64,000 nt of DNA, from the NCBI RefSeq assembly GCF_026898095.1, contig NZ_CP114015.1, positions 3,162,001 through 3,226,000 of the forward strand, written 5' to 3'. Shown one piece after another: positions 18,812-28,644 of the stretch. The notes under the pieces were generated by a model that saw nothing but the letters and a program-made list of their open reading frames with translations, was not told where the DNA came from and did no database searches. This stretch comes from Arthrobacter sp. ATA002. GTDB taxonomy: Bacteria; Actinomycetota; Actinomycetes; Actinomycetales; Micrococcaceae. The position numbers and the translations under genes were made by a program. Numbering within the stretch: position 1 is the first letter of the stretch; every line of letters begins with the position of its first letter.

Positions 18812-20425
18812 CTAGTGGAAGAAGTGCCGGGCGCCGGTGAAGTACATGGTCACGCCCGCGTCGTTGGCCGCTTCGATGACTTCATTGTCGCGAATGGAAC
18901 CGCCGGGCTGGACGACGGCGCGGACGCCGGCGTCGATCAGGATCTGCAGGCCGTCAGCGAAGGGGAAAAACGCATCCGACGCAGCAACAGAGCCGCGGGC
19001 CCGATCCTCGTCCGGCCCGCCGAGAGTGTTGGCCCGTTCAACGGCCAGGCGGCAGGAATCCACGCGGTTGACCTGCCCCATACCGACTCCCACCGAGGCG
19101 CCGTTGTGCGCCAGCAGGATGGCGTTGGACTTGGCCGCCCGGACGGCGGTCCAAGCGAAGGCCAGATCGGACAGCGTTTCGTCATCGGCGGCAGCACCGG
19201 ACACAAGCGTCCAGTTCTCCGGGTTGTCCCCCTCCGCCTGCATTTTGTCCGACTTCTGGATCAGCATGCCCCCCGATACCTGCCGGAACTCCGCCGCGCT
19301 GCGCCCATACCCTTCGGGCAGGGTCAACAGGCGGATGTTCTTCTTGGCGCTGAGGATTTCTACAGCGCTGGGCTCGAAGGCCGGGGCGATGACCACCTCG
19401 GTGAAAATATCCTTGACGGTTTCGGCCATGGCTTCAGTCACCATCCGATTTGCAGCGATGACGCCGCCGAAGGCAGACACCGGGTCGCAGGCATGCGCTT
19501 TTGCGTGTGCATCCGCGATGGGATCCGCGGCGTCCGCCGAGGCCACCGCGACTCCGCAGGGATTGGCGTGCTTAACGACGGCGACGGCCGGCTCATCAAA
19601 GTCAAAGGCGGCGCGCAACGCGGCGTCGGCGTCGACGTAGTTGTTGTAGGACATCGCCTTGCCGTGCAGCTGGTCCGCCTGGGCAACTCCGGGAAGGGCA
19701 CTCTTGTCGACGTAGAGGGCAGCGTCCTGATGCGGATTTTCGCCGTAGCGCAGCACCTCGGAACGCTCCAGGGCCAGGCCGGTGTAGGCGGGCCAGTGGG
19801 TTCCTTCGGCGGTGCCGTCGCCGAACTGTTCAGCCGTCCAAGCGGCAACGGCAGTGTCGTAGGCTGCAGTGGAGGCGAACGCTTCGGCGGCCAGACGGCG
19901 CCGCTGGTTCAGGTCGAACCCGCCCTCAGCTGCGGCAGTCACGACGTCCGCGTACTTGTCCGGGTCCACTACGACGGCGACCGAGGGATGATTCTTCGCT
20001 GCGGCCCGGACCATCGATGGGCCACCAATGTCGATCTGCTCAACAACCTCGTCCTGGGTGGCCCCGGACTTCACTGTCTGCACAAACGGGTACAGGTTCA
20101 CGACCACCAGGTCGAAGGGCTCAATTTCCATTTCCTCCAACTGCGCCACGTGGTCCTGGCGGCGGCGGTCCGCAAGAATCCCGGCATGAATGCGGGGATG
20201 GAGGGTCTTGACCCGGCCGTCGAGGCATTCGGCGAACCCCGTGACGTCGGCAACTTCGGTTACCTCAACGCCGGCAGCAGCAATCTGTTTGGCGGTGGAT
20301 CCGGTGGACACGATGCTGACTCCGGCGGCGGCCAGGCCCTGCGCAAGCTCGCTCAGCCCCGTCTTGTCGTAGACCGAGATCAGGGCCCGGCGGATGGGAA
20401 CACGGTTCAGCGGCTGTGAGCTCAC
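18812..20425 (-). CDS. purH: bifunctional AICAR formyltransferase/IMP cyclohydrolase PurH
   Basis: PurH carries out the last two steps of IMP synthesis: transfer of the formyl group from 10-formyl-THF to AICAR, then ring closure. The protein of about 537 residues has an N-terminal MGS-like cyclohydrolase domain starting [13 protein letters not shown], with STGSTAKQI near 38. The AICAR transformylase domain holds LRYGENPHQ (about 222-230), [13 protein letters not shown] (about 274-286), [11 protein letters not shown] and the C-terminal ARHFFH. GTG 20425 is taken as start because GGAG lies 7 bases before it. The AICAR substrate (ZMP) is the ligand of the riboswitch at 7574-7655. No frameshift is seen. 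Confidence 0.95.
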   Translation of the reverse strand: MSSQPLNRVPIRRALISVYDKTGLSELAQGLAAAGVSIVSTGSTAKQIAAAGVEVTEVADVTGFAECLDGRVKTLHPRIHAGILADRRRQDHVAQLEEMEIEPFDLVVVNLYPFVQTVKSGATQDEVVEQIDIGGPSMVRAAAKNHPSVAVVVDPDKYADVVTAAAEGGFDLNQRRRLAAEAFASTAAYDTAVAAWTAEQFGDGTAEGTHWPAYTGLALERSEVLRYGENPHQDAALYVDKSALPGVAQADQLHGKAMSYNNYVDADAALRAAFDFDEPAVAVVKHANPCGVAVASADAADPIADAHAKAHACDPVSAFGGVIAANRMVTEAMAETVKDIFTEVVIAPAFEPSAVEILSAKKNIRLLTLPEGYGRSAAEFRQVSGGMLIQKSDKMQAEGDNPENWTLVSGAAADDETLSDLAFAWTAVRAAKSNAILLAHNGASVGVGMGQVNRVDSCRLAVERANTLGGPDEDRARGSVAASDAFFPFADGLQILIDAGVRAVVQPGGSIRDNEVIEAANDAGVTMYFTGARHFFH

Positions 20426-20555
20426 GCAAATCTCCAAGATAAGGGGGTGTCGGTGGCTTCAGTTTAGGTCACCTGTCCTTACCGGGCAGAGTATGAAGCG
20501 CGGCTGGAAAGCAGCTGCCGTAATGCGGTACGTACGCCGCTTCCCCGACACGCCT

Positions 20556-22394
20556 CTACCGATGCTGTGCCGGGAGCGGCGGCGCCGTGGACCGGTAGAC
20601 GTGTCCGGTTGGTGTCCTGGTAACTACGGTGTGCCGCTCCCGAGGACGCTCTGGAAGTGAATCTGTGCCACCACGCGGCGGCAGTTCCTCCGCACCCGTC
20701 GCGAGCACCTCCGTCCGTGCTTCCCAGCCGGGTGCTTCCTTGGCCTGGTTGCAGGCCTGGCAGAGTCCCTGGATGTTGTCCAAGGTGGTGGGTCCGCCTT
20801 CGCGGGCGGGCTGGATGTGGTCGTAGTGCCGGATCGGTGCTCCGCACCACGGGGTCCGGCAGATCTGGTCCCGGGCCGCGATCAGCCGGGCCAGCCCGTG
20901 GGGCACCAGCCGGGCACGGGAATCCATCGCCGTGAGGGCCCCCGTGTCCGGGGCCACGTAGAGCCGGCGGAGCCAGGTCTCAGTCTGTGGGTCCGGCCGG
21001 CGCGGCGGGGCTGCACCCCAGGCTGGCCCGACACGTCCGGTTCCGGCCCAGCCGGAAGGACCTTGTGAATGGTCGGGACGTCCTGCCTGATCACCGGACC
21101 TGCCCTGAGCATCGAACCGGTCGTCGGGGTGAGAATCCGGGTAAGTGCCGCTTGAAGGAGGATCATCTGGTTGTGGGTCATCCGGTTCCGGTTCCGGGTT
21201 TGGTCCGCGGATCAGGTCCCTAGCCCACTGCGCCGGAACCATCCCGTACCCGGCCAGAACCGCCGGCTCCGCCCCGTCAGGCACGAAGGACTCGGCTACG
21301 TCTGTTGGGATCCGGTCCTGCCCCTGCTCCTGGCTCTTATCTGTGTCTCTAACCTTGTCCTGGCCCCGATCCTTTACCTGGCCCGGGCCGTGGCCGTGGC
21401 CGTGGCCGTGGCCCGGTTCGTGTTCCGGTTCGTGTTTCCGGGGCAGGATGCCGTGGAGTAGGGCCTGGTCCGTCATGATCAGCTGCACCTCGATCCGGGC
21501 GTCTTCGGCCCGGGCCTGACCGGTAGCCCGCTCCACGAACGTGTCCGCCATGATCTGCCCCTTCGTCCGGGGATCCCCGGCAGCCCGCAACCGGTCCGCT
21601 TCCCGGGTCAACGCCGCATACACGCCCACCCCCTGCGCCACCGGCAGCAGAGCCGTCAGATACGTCATGGTGTCCGGAGCCGGACGGCAGGACACAAACC
21701 GTTCCGACACCGCATGCGCGGCCCGCTTGACCACCGCATGCGGATCCAACCCGTACGACAACGACTTGATCCGGGCGATCAGCTTCCGGTCCCCGAGCTG
21801 CTCCAGCTCCGCCAGGTTCCCCGCGACCACCTCGTCGACTTTTTGCCGGTCCGCCAGGGTCAGGCACGCTGTTTCCCGGACCAGGAGCATCGCCCGCCAC
21901 TCACTAATCACCCCCAGGGTCAGGGCGTGCAGGGTGTGGGGCATTTCCGTGGTCAGGATCCGCGCCAACCCCAGCAACCGCGTCCCGTGATGCGGGGATT
22001 CCCGCCTCGCCAGCGCGATCTGCGCCGCGACACCGCGGCCCAACTGCTCCTTCTTCACCCCGGCAGCAGCCTGCGCCCGGCGGGTGGAGGCATCAAAGGC
22101 TGCCGCGGCCCGGGCCTGCACCGCGGTAATGGCGCCCTTCAAGTCCTCCAGGGCACGGATCTCCTCGATCAACCGTGTCCGCTCCGCAGCCTCCAACACC
22201 GCCAAAGCCCCGGACGGAGCCGTTCCTATGGCCGCAGAACCTGCGGCGGGAATACTAAGACCGCACGCACCAGTGGCGGCGGAAGTGCTGTTACTGACCG
22301 TCTTTTCCTTGCCGGAAGCAGACTCCCGTGCAGCATTCAGCTCCCCGCGAGCACCGGAGGTGGAGCTGTCATCGAAGGCTGAGGAGTAGTACAT
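20556..22394 (-). CDS. DUF222 domain HNH endonuclease family protein
   Basis: A 612-residue protein of the 13E12-repeat/DUF222 type that is multicopy in many actinobacteria. The DUF222 helical region occupies about residues 55-290. Residues about 330-360 hold a striking run of HG repeats followed by a Lys/Asp/Gln-rich stretch, and about 400-470 are proline-rich and probably disordered. The C-terminal HNH motif reads CRTPWCGAPIRHYDHIQP, then LCQACNQAKE (about residues 525-575), with the two Cys pairs and His expected for the zinc/metal site. The ATG at 22394 is preceded by AGAAG and a TAGAAT box. These proteins are predicted nucleases without a proven role. Confidence 0.9.
   Translation of the reverse strand: MYYSSAFDDSSTSGARGELNAARESASGKEKTVSNSTSAATGACGLSIPAAGSAAIGTAPSGALAVLEAAERTRLIEEIRALEDLKGAITAVQARAAAAFDASTRRAQAAAGVKKEQLGRGVAAQIALARRESPHHGTRLLGLARILTTEMPHTLHALTLGVISEWRAMLLVRETACLTLADRQKVDEVVAGNLAELEQLGDRKLIARIKSLSYGLDPHAVVKRAAHAVSERFVSCRPAPDTMTYLTALLPVAQGVGVYAALTREADRLRAAGDPRTKGQIMADTFVERATGQARAEDARIEVQLIMTDQALLHGILPRKHEPEHEPGHGHGHGHGPGQVKDRGQDKVRDTDKSQEQGQDRIPTDVAESFVPDGAEPAVLAGYGMVPAQWARDLIRGPNPEPEPDDPQPDDPPSSGTYPDSHPDDRFDAQGRSGDQAGRPDHSQGPSGWAGTGRVGPAWGAAPPRRPDPQTETWLRRLYVAPDTGALTAMDSRARLVPHGLARLIAARDQICRTPWCGAPIRHYDHIQPAREGGPTTLDNIQGLCQACNQAKEAPGWEARTEVLATGAEELPPRGGTDSLPERPRERHTVVTRTPTGHVYRSTAPPLPAQHR
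21384..21416. repeat. short tandem repeat (GGCCGT) inside the HNH gene
   Basis: A six-base unit, GGCCGT, is repeated about four to five times. On the coding strand it encodes alternating His and Gly. It is in frame and therefore could vary in copy number without breaking the gene. Confidence 0.7.
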
Positions 22395-22772
22395 ATCTTC
22401 TATTCTAGTAATTCAGCTCACATTTACTCCGCTTGGAGTTACTGGTGCCCTACCCGAGATTCGCCGTAAAACTACCTATGGATCGGCTGCAGAGGACAGG
22501 ATCCGTGATCCGAGCTGCCGGGTTTCATCGTCGCCCGCCCCGCCGTCGTGCGTTGCCATCTCCTCCGGCCACCTGCTGCGGCTCGCCCCGCCATGCTCCG
22601 CCCCTGCCCCGGCCGCCCGACGTCGCCCGCCGCGGCCGGACCCGCCAGGCCCCGGTTCGTGGTTCCTTTTGGAGGCGTTCCCGGATCGTCCGATCCGCGT
22701 TATACAGTTTCCTCGGGCCCGCCGCGAGGGCTGGGCCCAATCCCGAAGCCTCACGGAAGGCCACTGGCACCC
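22395..22772. other. intergenic region between HNH gene and MFS gene
   Basis: The 378 bases between these divergent genes start with an AT-rich promoter-like stretch (TAGAAT at about 22399-22404 on the minus strand) next to the HNH gene. The rest is GC-rich, with arginine/proline-coding frames that look like composition artefacts. I find no supported gene, RNA or repeat. Confidence 0.5.
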
Positions 22773-24123
22773 ATGACAACCACTGACACCCTGCCCACCG
22801 GCGACCAGGTGGTCCAGGACCTGCCCTGGAAGTGGAAGGTGCAGGGGCGCATTTTCATTGTTGGCGGTTTGGGATTCATGTTCGATGCCTGGGACGTCAC
22901 CCTGAACGGCGTCCTGATTCCGCTCCTGTCCCAGCACTGGGCGCTGGAGCCGGCCCAGGCCGCGTGGATTGGTACCGCAAACCTGCTGGGCATGGCCATC
23001 GGAGCCTTTGTCTGGGGTTCCATTGCCGATGCCATTGGCCGCAAGACGGCCTTCACGGCTACCCTGCTCATCTTTTCCCTGTTCACGGTTCTGGGCGCGT
23101 TCTCCCCCGACATTGTGTGGTTCTGCATTTTCCGCTTCATGGCAGGCTTCGGTCTGGGCGGTTGCGTGCCGGTGGATTATGCCCTGGTGGGTGAGTTCAC
23201 GCCCCGTAAACAGCGCGGGCGGGTCCTCACCGCCATGGACGGCTGGTGGCCCGTGGGCGCAGCGCTGTGCGGAGCGACGTCGGCCCTCATCATGGCAACG
23301 CTGGCCGACTGGCGGTACACCATGCTGATTATGGTGCTGCCGGCACTGCTCGTTTTCTGGGTCCGCCGGTCGGTTCCGGAATCTCCCTGTTCCTGGTCCG
23401 CAAGGGGCGCACCGCCGAGGCGGAAACCGTCATTAATGATCTGATCAAGCGCACCGGCTCCGACGTGACCGAGTGGCGCCTCCCGGCACCGGCGGCACCG
23501 TCCGGTTTCTCGCTGCGGGCGGTCGGAGCCCGGATGAGCGACCTGTGGCGGTACAGCTGGAAAATCACCGTGGCAGCGTGGTCGCTGTTCTTTACCATCC
23601 TGCTGGTCTATTACCTGGCCCTGACCTGGATGCCGAAAATCCTCGTGGACGCAGGCTTTAGGAGTACGCGGCGTTCCTCACCACGTCGGGCATGGCCGCC
23701 GTCGGACTCCTGGGCGTCATTGCGGCCGCGTTGCTCGTGGAACGCGTTGGCCGCAAGTGGATCCTTGCGGTGACGGGGCCGCTGTCGGCCGGCACGCTGA
23801 TCGTCGTCGCCCTGGTTCTTGATGTTCCCGCTGCTGCCACGGCTTGGCTTCTCGTCTACGGTTTCGTTGTCCAGGTGGCGATTCCGGTGCTCTACGCCTA
23901 CGTGTCCGAGCTGTACCCCACGGAACTTCGCGCCAGCGGGTTCGGCTGGGCATCGACCGTCTCGAGGATCGGTGCGGGGCTGGGCCCGCTCATCTTCGTG
24001 TCCGTGATGTGGCCCTACCTCGGCTTGCCGCTCTCCTTCGCACTGGCCGGAGTCCTGGTGATTCTGGCCGTGATGTGGATGCTGCGGTTCGCGCCGGAGA
24101 CGAAAGGCGCCGCGCTGGACTAA
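22773..24123 (+). CDS. MFS transporter (sugar/aromatic-acid/niacin type; two frameshifts)
   Basis: A 12-helix major facilitator of about 450 residues. The first helix GGLGFMFDAWDVTLNGVLIP (about 30-49) has the conserved D-x-x-D motif of the sugar porter/NiaP-like group. WGSIADAIGRKTAF (about 83-96) is the inter-helix 2-3 motif A, and GEFTPRKQRGR (about 147-157) follows helix 4. The frame breaks at 23385-23387 (one C missing), continues LFLVRKGRTAEAETVINDLI, and breaks again at about 23661. It ends with YVSELYPTELRASGFGW and the stop at 24123. It probably imports a small carboxylate or vitamin with protons; the substrate is unknown. Convergent with purN with a 4-base overlap of the stops. Confidence 0.85.
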
Positions 24124-24698
24124 GCCGCCGGAAGCCCCTTGGCACTGATCCGGCCCAGGGTTTCCAGCAGCAGCCGGCGTTCCTGGATCTTGATTCTCTC
24201 GTGCAGGGTTTCTTCGGTGTCTGTGTCGAGCACCTCGACGGCGGCCTGCGCCAGGATGGGGCCGGTATCCACGCCGGCGTCGGCAATGTGAACGGTGCAG
24301 CCGGTGACCTTCACCCCGTAGGCGAGTGCGTCGCGGACGCCGTGGGCGCCCGGAAAGGAGGGCAGCAGCGCCGGATGGGTGTTGATGTACCGGCCCTCGA
24401 AGGTGTTGATGAAATGCTCGTCGACGATGCGCATGAAGCCCGAGGACAGCACGATGTCCGGAGAGTACGAGGCCACTTTGTCGGTCAGGGCCCTATTCCA
24501 GTCGGAACGCCGGTCGTACGCCCGGAAGTCCACGACGAAGGTCTCATATCCCGCGTCAGCCGCGCGCTGCACCCCGTAGGCGCCGGGACGGTCCGCACCC
24601 ACGGCGGCGATTTCGACGTCGAGCGTGCCTTCCGCCACCGCATCGAGAACAGCCTGAAGGTTGGAGCCGGTGCCGGACACGAGAACAACAATGCGCAT
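24120..24698 (-). CDS. purN: phosphoribosylglycinamide formyltransferase PurN
   Basis: PurN transfers a formyl group from 10-formyl-THF to GAR, the third step of IMP synthesis. The 192-residue protein shows VLVSGTGSNLQAV (phosphate site, about 5-17), LSSGFMRIVDEHFI (about 84-97), the active-site INTHPALLPSFPGAHG (about 105-120, with catalytic Asn and His) and GCTVHIADAGVDTGPI with the catalytic Asp (about 132-147). The length is normal. In many actinobacteria purN and purH lie next to each other beside a DUF6350 gene; here DUF6350 is nearby and purH is 4 kb away. Confidence 0.95.
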   Translation of the reverse strand: MRIVVLVSGTGSNLQAVLDAVAEGTLDVEIAAVGADRPGAYGVQRAADAGYETFVVDFRAYDRRSDWNRALTDKVASYSPDIVLSSGFMRIVDEHFINTFEGRYINTHPALLPSFPGAHGVRDALAYGVKVTGCTVHIADAGVDTGPILAQAAVEVLDTDTEETLHERIKIQERRLLLETLGRISAKGLPAA

Positions 24699-24737
24699 GC
24701 GTCAACCTTAGGCTCAGGCGTCCCCTAGGGTTAAACC

Positions 24738-25175
24738 ATGAACAACGACGGCCGTACCCCTAAACAGACTCCTTTGCCGTTGCAGCCGGCACCGCAGAAA
24801 ACACCCGCCACCGACGAGCAGAAGCAGAGCACCCGCAGCTACCTGCGGATTTTCGTGGCCCTCGTCGTCGCCGTCCTGCTCACGTCCGGGCTGGCACTCC
24901 CGTGGAAGCTCGTGCCGCTCGCCCTGGCCCTCGCCGCCGTCGTCGTTGGAATCCTTACCCTCATCAAAGTGGTGCGCTACGGCATCGGCGCCCCGCAGAT
25001 GTTCATCACTTCCCTGGGCCTGGCGGCCTCGGCCGTGATGGCGCTCGGTCTCGGTCTCGCCGTCGCGACCTGGGATAACACGGAAAAACTGGAAAACTGC
25101 ATGGGCAGGGCGCTGACAGTGCAGGCCCAGGACGAGTGCCAGTCCGAGTTCACGAACGGGCTCCTGCCGCGCTAA
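24738..25175 (+). CDS. hypothetical small membrane protein
   Basis: A 145-residue protein. After a polar, Gln/Pro-rich N-terminus (about 1-33) come three hydrophobic segments (about 34-52, 55-75 and 88-110). A short C-terminal domain follows with two Cys (CMGRALTVQAQDEC, about 118-131) that could form a disulfide on the outer face. ATG 24738 has no clear ribosome site and may be leaderless. Divergent from purN by about 39 bases. Function unknown. Confidence 0.7.
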   Translation: MNNDGRTPKQTPLPLQPAPQKTPATDEQKQSTRSYLRIFVALVVAVLLTSGLALPWKLVPLALALAAVVVGILTLIKVVRYGIGAPQMFITSLGLAASAVMALGLGLAVATWDNTEKLENCMGRALTVQAQDECQSEFTNGLLPR

Positions 25176-25217
25176 CCCCGCCGCTCACCCGGCGTTGAGC
25201 GAGCGCCGTTCAACCTG

Positions 25218-26501
25218 TCAGCGCTCCTCGCGTTCAAGCCACGGGCCGACGGCGTAGCCAACGACGACGCCGGCCGCCACCTCTGCGGCGATCCAGAGCC
25301 CCGTCCACAGCGGATCCGCGCCGATGTCGACAAAGCGGCCGATGCCGGCTGAACCGCCGGTAATGAGCACGACGCCGGCAGCCAGGATTCCGGTGACCAG
25401 CCCGACGAAAACACCCAGCAGGAGTGTGGACACGGGTGCAGTGAACCAGCGGGCCCGAATTTTGAGGGACAGCCATTCATCGAAGTGGTTCTCGCCCTCG
25501 CGCAGGAACCACCAGCCGGCCAGGATGCCGGCGGCGACGGGCAGCATCAGCGCCGCAACGGCGTATTCCATGCCCCCTGCCGGCAGGGCCGCCAGCACCG
25601 GTACGGCCGGCAGCGGTCCGACGGTCGTTTCCAGGGGGCTGATGAGGCTGCCGGTTCCGAGGGCGAATCCGGCGCCCGAGGTCCAGCCCAGGGCCCAGCC
25701 GAGGAAGTTGGGCATCAGCCCCAGCTCCACCACGGTCAGCACCGCGCCGCCGATGAGGCCGGCGTCCAGATGCTGGTACACGGCAACAATTTCCGCCCAG
25801 CTCATGACGAGTGCTGCGGTGAGAAGCAGGGCGGAGAAGCCCAGCGCAGCCGTGATGCCGACGGCTCCGGCACGGATCACCGCCCAGACGTAGGACCCGG
25901 CCCAGCGTGAATGCTGGCTCGTCCGGGAGATCCAGTCGGTGAGGTCCACGCCAATCAGGCGCACCCACGATCCGGCCTCCCGGCGGGCGCCAATCACCAG
26001 TCCCAGCCCCGCCGCGATCAGCGGCACCAAGGCGCCCGCAGTCACCGAGACGGCGACGTCGTCGTTGGCCGAGAAGTAGGCGGCTGCCCCGCCGAGCACG
26101 GCGTAGATGCCCAGTGCCCCCAACAGCGCCTGCCAGAGCTGGTCCGTGTACGACGCCTTCGCCAGCCGCCGGCCGGCCCGCCAGGACAGGAAGAACGGAA
26201 TGAGTGTCAGGCCCAGCGGAAACAGGCTGAGCACGCCTGTGGTTTCGGCCGGCCCCACCGTTCCGGCAGGAAAAGTCAGGTTCAGCGGAACGCCGTGGAT
26301 CAGGAGCCAGCCCTGCCCGCCCAGCCGGGCCAGCGATGCAAAGTCGCGGTCGGTAAAGCCGTCGGCAAACCAGACGCCGATAAGCGGCAGGAAGATCATC
26401 AGGGCGGAGAGGACTGCAGCTTGGCCGAGCTCGACCACTCCCTGCAGCCACAGGGGCATCGGTAGGACACCCGGGGACTTCGGGCGGGTAAAGAGTTTCA
26501 T
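25218..26501 (-). CDS. DUF6350 family polytopic membrane protein
   Basis: A 427-residue membrane protein with roughly ten hydrophobic segments and short loops. It lies close to purN, the usual neighbourhood of DUF6350 proteins in actinobacteria. No catalytic or transport motif was recognised. Members have been discussed as cell-envelope or division-associated membrane proteins, but I know of no firm function. ATG 26501 sits 10-12 bases after an AGAAGATG-type purine site. The gene is long, uninterrupted and shows normal codon bias. Confidence 0.75.
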   Translation of the reverse strand: MKLFTRPKSPGVLPMPLWLQGVVELGQAAVLSALMIFLPLIGVWFADGFTDRDFASLARLGGQGWLLIHGVPLNLTFPAGTVGPAETTGVLSLFPLGLTLIPFFLSWRAGRRLAKASYTDQLWQALLGALGIYAVLGGAAAYFSANDDVAVSVTAGALVPLIAAGLGLVIGARREAGSWVRLIGVDLTDWISRTSQHSRWAGSYVWAVIRAGAVGITAALGFSALLLTAALVMSWAEIVAVYQHLDAGLIGGAVLTVVELGLMPNFLGWALGWTSGAGFALGTGSLISPLETTVGPLPAVPVLAALPAGGMEYAVAALMLPVAAGILAGWWFLREGENHFDEWLSLKIRARWFTAPVSTLLLGVFVGLVTGILAAGVVLITGGSAGIGRFVDIGADPLWTGLWIAAEVAAGVVVGYAVGPWLEREER

Positions 26502-26608
26502 CTTCTCTATCGTCCCATTCGCCGAAGCGCGGGCAGCTCAGGAGCGGCCGTGTCGATTCCGGCGGCGGTCCGGGAAGATGCGCTCGGGAAGGCTGCCGGC
26601 GGCGACAT

Positions 26609-27370
26609 TCAGGCGGCGAGGTCGAAGATGCCCTTGGTCAGCGCAGCTGCAGCCCCGAAGAACGCAAAGATGACGACGGCGGCACGCGCCTGGTCGTCGC
26701 GGATGAAACGCTGCAGCTTCTCCCCCGCATAAATGCCACCCACGATCATGAGGGCGATCAGTGCCCAGGCCCAGGCGGCGAACGGCGGCATCTGTCCGGG
26801 GTCCAGAGACAACTTGGTGGTGAGGGTGACGATGGCGATGGTGACGAAGAACGGCTGAAGGGTGGCCGCGAACGGGCGCTGCGGCCAGCGGGCCATCAGC
26901 GCGTAGGCGCTCACCGACGGGCCGCCGACACCTGCAACCGCGTTGGTGACACCGGCGATGAAGCCGGCAGCAGCCTTGGGGCCGTTACCGGTGACCGTCA
27001 CGGAGGTCCGCTGCATGAGCAGCGAAACAGTCAGGGCCACCAGGACGATGGCACCCACGGCCACGGCCATCGGTGCCGAGGGCAAATTCACCGCAGCGAT
27101 TGACGCGGGAATGCTGCCGATAACCGCCGGGATGGCCAGCCACCGGTACATTTGCCAGTCGATGTCCTTCCGGACCCGCAGCATAATCAGGGACGAGGAA
27201 ACCAGCCCGCACACGTTGACCATCAGCACGCCCCCGTGGGAGCCCAGGATGATCACCAGGAACGGGGAAATGAGCAGTGCGAAGCCGAGACCGGCAATCC
27301 GCTGCGCGATGGCGCCGATGAAAACGGCCACGAGTACGACGATGAGGAGTCCGGTAGTCACCACGCACAC
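26609..27370 (-). CDS. TauE/SafE family anion permease
   Basis: A 253-residue protein with about eight hydrophobic segments arranged as two related halves, as in sulfite exporter TauE/SafE proteins. Recognisable segments are AQRIAGLGFALLISPFLVI (about 22-40, with the conserved GxGFA) and AGVTNAVAGVGGPSVSAYAL (about 153-172, the matching glycine-rich hairpin in the second half). It may move sulfoacetate, sulfite or another small anion. The GTG at 27370 is 14 bases from the divergent start at 27385, so one or both transcripts may be leaderless. Confidence 0.85.
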   Translation of the reverse strand: MCVVTTGLLIVVLVAVFIGAIAQRIAGLGFALLISPFLVIILGSHGGVLMVNVCGLVSSSLIMLRVRKDIDWQMYRWLAIPAVIGSIPASIAAVNLPSAPMAVAVGAIVLVALTVSLLMQRTSVTVTGNGPKAAAGFIAGVTNAVAGVGGPSVSAYALMARWPQRPFAATLQPFFVTIAIVTLTTKLSLDPGQMPPFAAWAWALIALMIVGGIYAGEKLQRFIRDDQARAAVVIFAFFGAAAALTKGIFDLAA

Positions 27371-27384
27371 ATTACGCTGAACCT

Positions 27385-28020
27385 ATGGTCTCTCCCGTCA
27401 CGGTCCTTCAGACAGCCGATTGGCGCCGGCGCGTGTTCGGGCTGTACGCCCAGGTGCGGCTCACGGCGCAGGAGGTGTCGCCGTCGTACGCCCATGGCCT
27501 GTGGCGCGCCGAACGCGACAGGCTCTTCGCCGAGCACCCGGCGTCCCCGCTGAAAGCGCGTGCCCGGAAGCGCTTCCGCGGCCTGGACGTCGCCGCCTAC
27601 GACCCCGGCCTGCGTTGTGACGCGCTGATCGACGATGACGGCGCCGGCCAGGAAATGCACGTTCCCACCGGAACCGACGGCGTGGTGCCCTTTGTCCGGC
27701 TCGGCACCGTGGAGGCCGACGGCGTGGGCCGGCTCGCGGTGTGGCGGGTGGCGTCGTACGGGGGCGGGATCTTCCTGCCGGTCCGTGACGGGCTGTCCGG
27801 CGTTGACGGCGGAAGCTATGGCGGCGGGCGGTACCTGCTGGACACCATCAAGGGCGCTGACCTTGGTGCCGGCGCGGCTCCGGCCAGCGTGATCCTGGAC
27901 TTCAACTTTCTGTACAACCCGTCCTGCGCCTATGACGAGGCGTGGGCGTGTCCGCTCCCCGGGCCGGATAACCGGACGGACGCGCCGCTGCGCGTGGGGG
28001 AAATGTACGCGGAGTACTAG
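27385..28020 (+). CDS. DUF1684 domain protein
   Basis: A 211-residue cytoplasmic protein with the DUF1684 signature. It has LFAEHPASPL (about residues 48-57) near the start, GGGRYLLDTIKGADLG (about 148-163) and the long C-terminal motif DFNFLYNPSCAYDEAWACPLPGP (about 173-195; given as motif). The family is common in actinobacteria and its function is not established. ATG 27385 has no ribosome site and lies a few bases from the divergent permease start. Confidence 0.85.
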   Translation: MVSPVTVLQTADWRRRVFGLYAQVRLTAQEVSPSYAHGLWRAERDRLFAEHPASPLKARARKRFRGLDVAAYDPGLRCDALIDDDGAGQEMHVPTGTDGVVPFVRLGTVEADGVGRLAVWRVASYGGGIFLPVRDGLSGVDGGSYGGGRYLLDTIKGADLGAGAAPASVILDFNFLYNPSCAYDEAWACPLPGPDNRTDAPLRVGEMYAEY

Positions 28021-28080
28021 CGGCTGGGGCGGCCGGGGCCGTTTCCCACCCTAAGCGGTTCCCGTGACTAGGCTGGAAGT

Positions 28081-28632
28081 GTGTCCCTTTCCGTCACCGC
28101 AGCCACCTCCGCCGATGCGCCCGAACTCGCCGCCCTGGCCGCGCTGACCTTTCCCCTCGCCTGTCCCCCGGAAGTCACGGCGGCGGACAGCGCCGAATTC
28201 ATTGCTGCGCACCTGTCCGAAGACGCCTTCGCGCAGTACCTGGCTGACGATTCGAAGCGGGTCCTGGTAGCCCGACGAGGCGGAAACCTCATCGGTTATG
28301 CCTTGCTGGTCTTTTCCCCGCCAAGTGATCCGGAGGTTGCCGAAGCCCTGCGGCATCTGCCGGGTCCGGCGGCGGAGCTGTCCAAGTGCTACGTCCATCC
28401 AGCCGCCCACGGCACCGGGGCGGCGGCCGCTTTGATGCAGGCAGCCGTGGACGCCGTCGTCCTATCCGGTTGCCGAACGTTGTGGCTGGGCGTGAATGAC
28501 CTGAACCTCCGGGCTCAGTCCTTCTACCGAAAATCCGGATTCGTTGAGGCCGGCCGACGCAGTTTTACGGTCGGCGGGCAGGTGTTTCGGGACTTCATCC
28601 TCTCCCTCCCGCTCTCCCCCCACGGCAAATGA
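28081..28632 (+). CDS. GNAT-family N-acetyltransferase
   Basis: A 183-residue single-domain acetyltransferase. ELSKCYVHPAAHGTGAAAAL (about 100-119) is motif A with the pyrophosphate loop of acetyl-CoA, and LGVNDLNLRAQSFYRKSGFVEAG (about 139-161) is motif B. The GTG at 28081 directly follows TGGAAGT. The target is unknown. It is followed by the MSMEG_6728-like gene after 12 bases, so the two are likely co-transcribed. Confidence 0.85.
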   Translation: MSLSVTAATSADAPELAALAALTFPLACPPEVTAADSAEFIAAHLSEDAFAQYLADDSKRVLVARRGGNLIGYALLVFSPPSDPEVAEALRHLPGPAAELSKCYVHPAAHGTGAAAALMQAAVDAVVLSGCRTLWLGVNDLNLRAQSFYRKSGFVEAGRRSFTVGGQVFRDFILSLPLSPHGK

Positions 28633-28644
28633 CACACTGAGTCC

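Noticed and set aside
18647..20419. Very long open frame on the plus strand opposite icd and purH
   Set aside because: It is antisense to two clearly conserved genes, and its composition (Val/Gly/His/Gln-rich) is typical of the reverse-complement frame in high-GC DNA.
21384..21416. CRISPR-like repeats
   Set aside because: It is a continuous microsatellite without spacers inside a coding frame. No cas genes or true repeat-spacer array is seen in the window.
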